Shown: positions 53,481-64,000 of the stretch, piece by piece
Numbering within the stretch: the first letter of the stretch is position 1
How the letters are laid out: each line of letters opens with the position of its first letter
DNA from: Chamaelirium japonicum
Taxonomy: Eukaryota; Streptophyta; Magnoliopsida; Liliales; Melanthiaceae
NCBI GenBank assembly: GCA_947650365.1
Contig: CANTAL010000205.1
Coordinates: 1-64,000 of the forward strand
Length of the DNA stretch: 64,000 nucleotides
Reading direction: 5' to 3'
Translations under genes and position numbers: made by a program
The notes under the pieces: model-generated
Databases searched by the model: none
Seen by the model: the letters and a program-made list of their open reading frames with translations, nothing else
What the model was told of the DNA's origin: nothing

Positions 53481-56400
53481 TTAGGGTGGATCGTACGAAT
53501 GAATTAGAATGGATACATTCGTGCGAAAGAATTAGAATGGATTGTATGAATGAATTTGAATGGATTGTATGAATAAATTAGAATGGATCGTGCGAATGAA
53601 TTTGAATGGATCGTACGAATGAATTAGAATGGATCGTATGAATGAATTAGAATGGATCGTACGAATGAATTAGAATGGATACATTCGTGCGAATGAATTA
53701 GAATGGATCGTACGAATGAGTAAGAATGGATCGTACGAATGAAATAGAATGGATCGTACGAATAAATTAGAATGGATCGTGCTAATGAACTAGAATGTAT
53801 CGTACGAATAAATTAGAATAGATTGTGCATATGAATTAGAATGGATCGTACGAATGAATTAGAATGGATCGTATGAATAAATTAGAATGGATCGTGTGAA
53901 TGAATTAGAATGGATCGTACGGATGAATTAGAATAGATACATTCGTGCGAATGAATTAGAATGGATCATACGAATGAGTAAGAATGGATCGTACGATTGA
54001 AATAGAATGGATCGTACGAAGGAATTAAAATGGATCGTGCTAATGATTTAGAATGGATCGTACAAATGAATTAGAATAGATTATGCGAATGAATTAGAAT
54101 GGATCGTATGAATGAATTAGAATGGATACATTCGTGTGAATGAATTAGAATGGATCGTATGAATGAATTAGAATAGATCGTATGAATGAATTAGAATGGA
54201 TCGTGCGAATGAATTAGAATGGATCGTACGAATGAATTAGAATAGATCGTATGAATGAATTAGAATGGATCGTGCGAATAAATTAGAATAGATTGTGCGA
54301 ATGAATTAGAATGGATCGTACGAATAAATTAGAATGGATACATTCGTGCGAATGTATTAGAATGGATCTTATGAATGAATTAGATTGGATCGTATGAATG
54401 AATTAGAATGGATCGTACGTATGAATTAGAATGGATACATTCATGGGAATGAATTAGAATGGATCGTACGAAGGAATTAGAATGGATCATACGAATGAAA
54501 TAGAATGGATCGTATGAAGGAATTAGAATGGATCGTACGATGGAATTATAATGGTTCATACGAAGGAATTAGAATGGATCGTACGAATGAATTAGAATGG
54601 ATACATTTGTGCAAAAGAATTAGAATGAATTGTATGAATGAATTAGAATGGATCGTGCAAATGAATTAGAATGGATCGTGTGAATGAATTAGAATGGATT
54701 GTACGAATGAATTAGAATAGATTGTGCGAATGAATTAGAAAGGATCGTACGAATGAATTAGAATGGATACATTTGTGCGAATGAATTAGAATGGATCGTA
54801 TGAATGAATTAGAATGGATCGTTTGAATGAATTCGAATGGATCGTACGAATGAATTATAATGGATACATTCGTTCGAATGAATTAGAATGGATCATACGA
54901 AGGAATTAGGGTGGTTCGTACGAATGAATTAGAATGGAAACATTCGTGCGAAAGAATTAGAATGAATTGTATGAATGAATTAGAATGGATCATATGAATA
55001 AATTAGAATGGATCATGCGAATGAATTAGAATGGATCGTACAAATAAATTAGAACGGATTGTATGAATGAATTAGAATGGATCGTGCGAATGAATGAGAA
55101 TGGATCGTACGAATGAATTAGAAAGGATACATTCGTGCGAATGAATTAGAATGGATCGTACGAATGAGTAAGAATGGATCGTACGAATGAAATAGAATGG
55201 TTCGTACGAATGAATTAGAATGGATCGTGCTAATGAATTAGAATGGATCGTACGAATGAATTAGAATAGATTGTGCGAATGAATTCGAATGGATCATACG
55301 AATGAATTAAAATGGATACATTCGTGCGAAGGAATTAGAATGTATCTTACGAATGGATCGTATGAAGGAATTAGAATGAATTAGAATGGATACATTCATG
55401 CGAATGAATTAGAATGGATCGTATGAAGGAATTATATTGGATCGTATGAATGAATTAGAATGGATCGTACGTATGAATTAGAATGGATACATTCATAGGA
55501 ATGAATTAGAATGGATCGAACGAAGGAATTAGAATGCATCATACGAAGGAATTAGAATGGATCGTATGACGGAATTAGAATGGATCGTACGAATAAATTA
55601 GAATGGACACATTCGTGCAAAAGAATTAGAATGGATTGTATGAATGAAATAGAATGGAGCGTACAAATGAATTAGAATGGATCGTGCGAATGAACTAGAA
55701 TGGATCATTCGAATGAATTAGAATAGATTGTGCGAATGAATTAGAATGGATCGTACAAATGAATTAGAATGGATACATTCGTGCGAATGAATTAGAATGG
55801 ATCGTATGAATAAATTAGAATGGATCGTATGAATGAATTCGAATGGATCGTACGAATGAATTGGAATGTATACATTCGTGTGAATGAATTAGAATAGATC
55901 ATACGAAGGAATTATGGTGGATTGTACGAATGAATTAGAATGGATACATTCGTGCGAAAGAATTAGAATGGATTGTATGAATGAATTAGAATGGATTGTA
56001 TGAATGAATTAGAATGGATCGTGCGAATGAATTAGAATGGATCGTACGAATGAATTAGAATGGATACATTCGTGCGAATGAATTAGAATGGATCGTATGA
56101 ATGAGTACGAATGGATCGTATAAATGAAATAGAATGGATCGTACGAATGAATTAGAATGGATCGTGCTAATGAATTAGAATGGATCGTACGAATGAATTA
56201 GAATGGATCTTATGAATGAATTAGATTGGATCGTATGAATGAATTAGAATGGATCGTACGTATGAATTAGAATCGATACATTCATGGGAATGAATTAGAA
56301 TGGATCGTACGAAGGAATTAGAATGGATCATACGAATGAAATAGAATGGATCGTACGAAGGAATTAGAATGGATCGTATGATGGAATTATAATGGATCAT

Positions 56401-59400
56401 ACGCAGGAATTAGAATGGATCGTACGAATGAATTAGAATGGATACATTTGTGCAAAAGAATTAGAATGGACTATATGAATGAATTAGATTGGATCGTGCA
56501 AATGAATTAGAATGGATCATGGATCGTGCGAATGAATTAGAATGGATCATACGAATGAATTAGAATAGATTGTGCAAATGAATTAGAATGGATCGTACGA
56601 ATGAATTAGAATGGATACATTCATGCGAATGAATTAGAATGGATCGTATGAATGAATTAGAATGGATCGTATGAATGAATTCGAATGGATCATACGAATA
56701 AATTAGAATGGATCATACGAAGGAATTAGGGTGGATCGTATGAATGAATTAGAATGGATCGTACAAATGAATTAGAACGGATCGTATGAATGAATTAGAA
56801 TAGATCGTGCAAATGAATTAGAATGGATCATACGAATGAATTAGAATAGATACATTCGTGCGAATGAATTAGAATGGATCTTACGAATGAGTAAGAATGG
56901 ATCGTATGAATGAAATAGAATGGATCGTACGAATGAATTAGAATGGATCGTGCTAACGAATTAGAATAGATCCTACGAATGAATTAGAATAGATTGTGCG
57001 AATGAATTAGAATGGATCGTACGAATGAATTAGAATGGATCGTATGAATGAATTAAAATAGATCGTGCGAATGAATTAGAATGGATCGTACGAATGAATT
57101 AGAATGGATACATTCGTCCGAATGAACTTGAATGGATCGTATGAATGAGTAAGAATGGATCCTACGAATGAAATAGAATGGATCGTACGAATGAATTAGA
57201 AAGGATCATGCTAATGAATTAGAATGGATCGTACGAATAAATTAGCAAAGATAGTGCGAATGAATTAGAATGGATCGTACGAATGAATTAGAATGGATAC
57301 ATTCGTGCGAATGAATTATAATGGATCGTATGAATGAATTAGATTGGATCGTATGAATGAATTAGAATGGATCGTACGTATGAATTAGAATGGATAAATT
57401 CATGGGAATGAATTAGAATGGATCGTACGAAGGAATTAGAATAGATCATACGAATGAAATAGAATGGATCGTACGAAGGAATTAGAATGGATCGTACGAA
57501 GGAATTAGAATGGATCGTACGAAGGAATTAGTATGGATACATTCGTGCAAAAGAATTAGAATGAATTGTATGAATGAATAAGAATGGATCGTGCAAATGA
57601 ATTAGAATGGATCGTGCGAATGAATTAGAATGGATCGTACGAATGAATTAGAATAGATTATGCGAATGAATTAGAACGGATCATACGAATTAATAGAATG
57701 GATACATTCGTGCGAATGAATTAGAATGGATCGTATGAATGAATTAGAATAGATCGTATGAATGAATTCGAATGGATCGTATGAATGAATTAGAATGGAT
57801 ACATTCGTGTGAATGAATTAGAATGGATCATACGAAGGAATTAGGGTGGTTAGTACGAATGAATTAGAATGGATACATTCGTGCGAAAGAATTGGAATGG
57901 ATTGTATGAATGAATTAGAATGGATTGTATGGATGAATTAGAATAGATCGTACAAATGAATTAGAATGGATCATATGAATGAATTAGAATGGATCGTATG
58001 AATGAATTAGAATGGATCGTGCGAATGAATTAGAATGGATCGTACGAATGAATTAGAATGGATACATTCGTGCGAATGAATTAGAATGGATCGTACGAAT
58101 GAGTAAGAATGGATCGTACGAATGAAATAGAATGGATCGTACGATTGAATTAGAATGGATCGTACTAATTAATTAGAATGGATCGTACGAATCAATTAGA
58201 ATAGATTGTGCGAATGAATTAGAATGGATCTTACGAATGAATTAAAATAGATCGTATGAATGAATTAGAATGGATCGTGCAAATTAATTAGAATGGATCG
58301 TACGAATGAAATAGAATGGATTGTACGAATGAATTAGAATAGATCGTGCTAATGAATTAGAATGGATCGTACGAATGAATTAGAATAGATTGTGCGAATG
58401 TATTAGAATGGATCATACGAATGAATTAGAATGGATACATTTGTGTGAATGAATTAGAATGGATCATATGAATGAATTAGAATGGATCGTATGAATGAAT
58501 TAGAATGGATCGTGCGAATGAATTAGAATGGATCGTACGAATGAATTAGAATGGATCGTGCGAATGAATTAGAATGGAACGTACGAATGAATTAGAATGG
58601 ATACATTCGTGCGAATGAATTAGAATGGATTGTACGAATGAGTAAGAATGGATCGTACGAATGAAATAGAATGGATCGTACGAAAGAATTATAATGGATT
58701 GTGCTAATGAATTAGAATGGATCGTACGAATAAATTAGAATAGATTGTGCGAATGAATTAGAATGAATCGTACGAATGAATTAGAATGCATACATTCGTG
58801 CGAATGAATTAGAATAGATCGTATGAATAAATTAGAATGGATCGTACGAATGAATTAGAATGGATACATTCGTGCGAAAGAATTAGAATGGATTGTATGA
58901 ATGAATTAGAATGGATCGTATGAATGAATTAGAATGGATTGTGCGAATGAGTTAGAATGGATCGTACGAATGAATTAGAATGGATCGTATAAATGACTTA
59001 GAATGGATCGTGCGAATGAATTAGAATGGATCGTACGAATGAATTAGAATGGATACATTTGTGCGAATGAATTAGAATGGATCGTACGAATGAGTAAGAA
59101 TAAATCGTACCAATGAAATAGAATGAATCGTACGAATGAATTAGAATGGATCATGCTAATGAATTAGAATGAATCGTACGAATGAATTAGAATAGATTCT
59201 GCGAATGAATTAGAATAGATTGTACGAATGAATTAGAATGGATACATTCGTGCGAATGAATTAGAATGGATCATACGAATGAATTAGAATGGATCGTATG
59301 AATGAATTAGAATGGATCGTGCGAATTAATTAGAATGTATCGTACGAATGAATTAGAATGGATCCTGCGAATGAATTAGAATGGATCGTACGAATGAATT

Positions 59401-62400
59401 AGAATGGATACATTCGTGCGAATGAAGTAGAATAGATCGTACGCATGAGTAAGAATGGATCGTATGAATGAAATAGAATGGATCGTACGAATGAATTAGA
59501 ATGGATCGTGCTAATGAATTAGAATGGATCGTACGAATGAATTATAATAGATTGTACGAATGAATTAGAATGGATCGTACGAATGAATTAGAATGGATCG
59601 TATGAATGAATTAGAATGGATCGTGCGAAAGAATTAGAATGGATCGTAAGAATGAATTAAAATGGATATATTCGTGCGAATGAATTAGAATGGATCGTAC
59701 GAATGAGTAAGAATGGATCGTACGAATGAAATAGAATAGATCGTATGAATGAATTAGAATGGATCGTGTTAATGAATTAGAATAGATCGTACGAATGAAT
59801 TAGAATAGATTGTGCGAATGAATTAGAATGGATCGTACAAATGAATTAGAATGGATACATTCGTGCGAATGAATTAGAATGGATCGTATGAATGAATTAG
59901 ATTGGATCGAATGAATGAATTAGAATGGATCGTACGAATGAATTAGAATGGATAAATTCATGAGAAAGAATTAGAATGGATCATACGAACGAATTAGAAT
60001 GGATCATACGAATGAAATAGAATGGATCGTACGAAGGAATTAGAATGGATCGTACGAAGGAATTAGAATGGATACATTCGTGCAAAAGAATTAGAATGGA
60101 TTGTATGAATGAATTAGAATGGATCGTGCAAATGAATTAGAATGGATCGTGCGAATGAATTAGAATGGATCGTTCGAATGAATTAGAATAGATTGTGCGA
60201 ATGAATTAGAATGGATCATACGAATGAATTAGAATGGATATATTCTTGCGAATGAATTAGAATGGATCGTATGAATGAATTAGAATGATTCGTCAGAATT
60301 AATTCGAATGGATCGTACGAATGAATTAGAATGGATACATTCGTGCGAATGAATTAGAATGGATCATACGAAGGAATTAGGGTGGATCATACGAATGAAT
60401 TAGAATGGATCAGACGAATGAATTAAAATGGATCGTACGAATGAGTAAGAATGGATCGTACGAATGAAATAGAATGGATCGTACGAATGAATTAGAATGG
60501 ATCGTATGAATGAATTAGAATGGATCGTACGAATGAATTAGAATGGATCGTGCGAATGAATTAGAATGGATCGTACGAATGAATTAGAATGGATACATTC
60601 GTGCGAATAAACTAGAATAGATCGTACGAATGAGTAAGAATGGATCGTACGAATGAAATAGAATGGATCGTACGAATGAATTAGAATGGATCGTACTAAT
60701 GAATTAGAATGGATCGTACGAATGAATTAGAATAGATTGTGCGAATGAATTAGAATGGATCGTACGAATGAATTAGACTGGATCATATGAATGAATTAGA
60801 ATGGATCGTGCAAATGAATTAGAATGGATCGCACGAATGAATTAGAATGGATACATTCGTGCGAATGAATTAGAATGGATCGTACGAATGAGTAAGAATG
60901 GATCGTTGCAATGAAATAGAATAGATTGTACGAATAAATTAGAATGGATCGTGCTAATAAATTAGAATGGTTCGTACGAATGAATTAGAATAGATTGTGT
61001 GAATGAATTAGAATGGATTGTACGAATGAATTATAATGGATACATTCGTGCGAATGAATTAGAATGGATTGTATGAATGAATTAGAATGGATCATATGAA
61101 TGAATTAGAATGGATCGTGCGAATGAATTAGAATGGATCATACGAATGAATTAGATTAGATCGTATGAATGAATTAGAATGGATCGTGTGAATGAATTAG
61201 AATGGATCGTATGAATGAATTAGAATGGATACATTCGTGCGAATGAATTAGAATGGATCGTACGAATGAGTAAGAATGGATCGTACGAATGAAATAGAAT
61301 GGATCGTACGAATGAATTAGAATCGATCGTGCTAATAAATTAGAATGGATCGTACGAATGAATTAGAATAGATTATGCGAATGAGTTAGAATGAATTAGA
61401 ATGGATACATTCGTGCGAAGGAATTAGAATGGATCATACGAATGGATTGGACGAAGGAATTAGAATGAATTAGAATGGATACATTCGTGCGAATGAATTA
61501 GAATGGATCGTACGTATGAATTAGAATGGATACATTCATGAGAATGAATTAGAATGGATAAAACGAAGGAATTAGAATGGATCGTACGATGGAATTAGAA
61601 TTGATCGTATGAAGGAATTAGAATGGATCGTACGAATGAATTAGAATGGATACATTCGTGCAAAAGAATTAGAATGGATTGTACGAATGAATTAGAATGG
61701 ATCGTACAAATGAATTAGAATGGATCGTGTGAATGAATTAGAATGGATCGTATGAATGAATTAGAATAGATTGTGCAAATGAATTAGAATGGATCGTACG
61801 AACGAATTAGAATTGATACATTCGTGTGAATGAATTAGAATGGATCGTATGAATGAATTAGAATGGATCATATGAAAGAATTCGCATGGATCTTACGAAT
61901 GAAATAGAATGGATACATTCATGTGAATGAATTAGAATGGATCATACGAAGGAATTAGGGTGGATCGTAAGAATGAATTAGAATGGATACATTCGTGCGA
62001 ATGACTTAGAATGGATCGTATGAATGAATTAGAATGGATCATGCGAATGAATTAGAATATATCGTACGAATGAATTAGAATGGATCGTATGAATGAATTA
62101 GAATAGATCATGTGAATGAATTAGAATGGATCGTACGAATGAATTAGAATGGATACATTCGTGCGAATGAATTAGAATGGATTGTACGAATGAGTAAGAA
62201 TAGATCGTACGAATGAAATAGAATAGATCATATGAATGAATTAGAATTGATCGTGCGAATGAATTAGATTGGATTGTGCGAATGAATTAGAATGGATCGT
62301 ACGAATGAATTAGAATGGATACATTCGTACGAATGAATTAGAATAGATACATTCGTACGAATGAATTAGAATGGATCGTACGAATGAATTAGAATGGATC

Positions 62401-64000
62401 GTATGAATGAATTCGAATGGATCGTACGAATGAAATAGAATGGATCGTACGAATGAATAAGAATGGATCGTACGAATGAATTAGAATAGATTATGCGATT
62501 GAATTAGAATAGATCGTACGAATGAATTAGAATGCATACATTCGTGCGAATGAATAAGAATGGATACATTCATGGGAATGAATTAGAATGGATCGTACAA
62601 AAGAATTAGAATGGATCATACGAATGAAATAGAATGGATCGTACGAAGGAATTAGAATGGATCGTACGAAGGAATTAGAATGGATCGTACGAAGGAATTA
62701 GAATGGATACATTAGTGCAAAAGAATTAGAATGGATTGTATGAATGAATTAGAATGGATCGTGCAAATGAATTAGAATGGATCGTGCAAATGAATTAGAA
62801 TGGATCGTACGAATGAATTAGAATAGATTGTGCGAATGAACTAGAATTGATCATACGAATGAATTAGAATGGATACATTCATGCGAATGAATTAGAATGG
62901 ATCGTATGAATGAATTAGAATGGATCGTATGAATGAATTCGAATGGATCGTATGAATGAATTAGAATGGATATATTCGTGCGAATGAATTAGTATGGATC
63001 ATACGAAGGAATTAGGGTGGAGCGTACGAATGAATTAGAATGGATACATTCGTGCGAAAGAATTGGAATGGATTGTATGAATGAATTAGAATTGATCGTA
63101 TGAATGAATTAGAATGGATCATGCGAATGAATTAGAGTGGATCGTACGAATGAATTAGAATGGATCGTATGAATGAATTGGAATGGATCGTGCGAATGAA
63201 TTAGAATGGATCGTACGAATGAATTAGAATAGATACATTCGTGCGAATGAATTAGAATGGATCGTACGAATGAGTAAGAATGGATAGTACGAATGAAATA
63301 GAATGGACCGTACGAATGAATTAGAATGGATCGTGCTAATGAATTAGAATGGATCGTACGAATGAATTAGAATAGATTGTGCGAATGAATTAGAATGGAT
63401 CGTACGAATGAATTAGAATGGATCGTATGAATAAATTAGAATGGATCATATGAATGAATTAGAATGGATACATTCATGCGAATGAATTACAATGGATCGT
63501 TCGAATGAGTAAGAATGGATCATACGAATGAAATAGAATGGATCGTACGAATGAATTAGAATAGATTGTGCGAATGAATTAGAATGGATCGTACGAATGA
63601 ATTAGAATGGATACATTCGTGCGAATGAATTAGAATAGATCGTATGAATGAATTAGATTGGATCGTATGAATGAATTAGAATGGTTCGTACGTATTAATT
63701 AGAATGGATACATTCATGGGAATGAATTAGAATGGATCGTACGAAGAAATTAGAATGGATCGTACGAAGGAATTAGAATGGATCGTACGAAGGAATTAGA
63801 ATGGATCGTACGAATGAATTAGAATGGATACATTCATGCAAAAGAATTAGAATGGATTGTATGAATGAATTAGAATGGATCGTACAAATGAATTAGAATG
63901 GATCGTGCGAATGAATTAGAATGGATCGTACGAATGAATTAGAATCGATTGTGCGAATGAATTAGAATGGATCATACTAATGAATTAGAATGGAAACATT

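Larger units (their letters stand above)
40124..59031 (+). repeat. 19 kb segmental duplication, copy 2
   Basis: Second copy, directly abutting copy 1. It reproduces the same order of inversion junctions (41,401; 41,503; about 41,928; 42,698; 43,200; 43,571; about 45,593; about 47,388; 48,000) and the same rare unit variants. Where I compared by eye, substitutions are about one or two per 100 to 200 bp, many of them CG to CA or TG. Length changes include an extra 23 bp unit near 50,250, which shifts the offset from 19,077 to 19,100, a missing unit near 52,370, and a deletion of about 920 bp near 56,190 relative to 36,330-37,250. The right end is inferred at GGATC, 59,028-59,032, which matches copy 1 at 40,120-40,124. 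Confidence 0.92.
1..64000. repeat. 23 bp satellite array filling the window
   Basis: Every part of the window reads as copies of one 23 bp unit in one orientation or the other. The period can be counted directly: the GAATGAATTAG at 364 recurs at 387. A 28 bp form, with ATACATTCGTGC in place of ATCGTAC after AATGG, is interspersed throughout. In reverse orientation the unit can be parsed as ATTC ATTC GTACGATCC ATTC TA, so it looks built from ATTC tetramers around a GTACGATCC core. No flanking or inserted unique DNA is visible. I do not recognise the family by name. Megabase-scale arrays of short tandem units are typical of eukaryotic constitutive heterochromatin. The species and chromosome position are not determinable from this sequence alone. 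Confidence 0.97.
48001..64000 (+). repeat. Satellite block 39, uninterrupted plus block of at least 16 kb
   Basis: Up to about 59,031 it matches block 29. Beyond that it should be the original right flank of the duplicated segment. The flank has the same module vocabulary: 28-mers at 60,592, 60,850 and 61,039 spaced by 258 and 189 bp, AATTAGGGTGG near 60,380, 61,955 and 63,012, and ATTCATGGG near 63,713. The block runs off the window end. Confidence 0.94.

Noticed and set aside
21071..59031. Assembly artefact as the explanation of the 19 kb duplication
   Set aside because: The two copies differ by many substitutions, single-unit indels and deletions of hundreds of bp, which simple duplication of the same reads would not give. 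Read-level checking could still overturn this.
1..64000. CRISPR array
   Set aside because: The repeats touch each other without unique spacers, the unit is too short, and no cas genes are present.
1..64000. Human-type satellite II/III (CATTC pentamers)
   Set aside because: ATTC motifs are abundant, but there are no runs of CATTC pentamers and the 23 bp period with a GTACGATCC core is different. The resemblance is compositional.
1..64000. Telomere or subtelomere repeat
   Set aside because: No TTAGGG, TTTAGGG or TTAGG tracts. The AATTAGGGTGG variant has a single TTAGGG-like match that comes from an A to G change in the unit, and it is scattered, not tandem.
1..64000. tRNA, rRNA, promoter or terminator signals
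   Set aside because: No sequence outside the satellite units is present to carry them. AT-rich motifs resembling TATA or polyadenylation signals occur only as random unit variants.

Overview
The whole 64 kb window is one eukaryotic satellite DNA array. I see no gene, RNA gene, transposon, CRISPR array or non-repetitive stretch in it. The basic unit is 23 bp and, read in what I call the plus sense, has a first half GAATGAATTAG and a second half AATGGATCGTAC. About 35% of the consensus is G+C. A recurrent 28 bp variant has the second half AATGGATACATTCGTGC, which adds 5 bp and contains a small inverted repeat (CATTCG..CGAATG). I estimate 2,600 to 2,700 units in the window. The organism cannot be named from this. 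A homogeneous array of this size, with decay concentrated at CpG sites, points to constitutive heterochromatin (pericentromere, centromere, knob, B or sex chromosome) of a eukaryote that methylates CpG.

Layout. The array is not a simple head-to-tail run. It changes orientation 38 times, giving 39 blocks: about 45 kb in plus sense and about 19 kb in minus sense. From 1 to about 28.9 kb the blocks are short (0.1 to 4 kb) and alternate. From 28,924 to 40,123 there is one uninterrupted plus block of 11.2 kb. From 40,124 to 48,000 the short alternating blocks return, and from 48,001 to the window end there is an uninterrupted plus block of at least 16 kb. Many switches sit on perfect or near-perfect palindromes centred on CTAATTAG, GGATCC, GTACGTAC or ATCGAT, or on the inverted core of the 28 bp unit.

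Higher-order structure. The largest feature is a direct tandem duplication of about 19 kb: copy 1 is 21,071-40,123 and copy 2 is 40,124 to about 59,031. The copies share their inversion junctions and differ by scattered substitutions, by gains or losses of single 23 bp units, and by a few larger deletions. Parts of an older copy occur at 1 to about 1,330. Smaller nested duplications have periods of about 2.85 kb, 1.8 kb, 1.47 kb (a mixed-orientation module) and 0.62 kb. Within plus blocks the 28 bp units are spaced at exactly 28 + 23n bp, and 189 bp (one 28-mer plus seven 23-mers) recurs.

Nothing here works as a gene set. The few open reading frames of 60 to 82 codons are read-throughs of the satellite, possible because 23 is not a multiple of three and because some units have lost their stop codon. 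What may matter functionally is the sequence itself: dense dyad symmetry, paired CpGs in every unit, and a modular order shaped by inversion, duplication and unit slippage.
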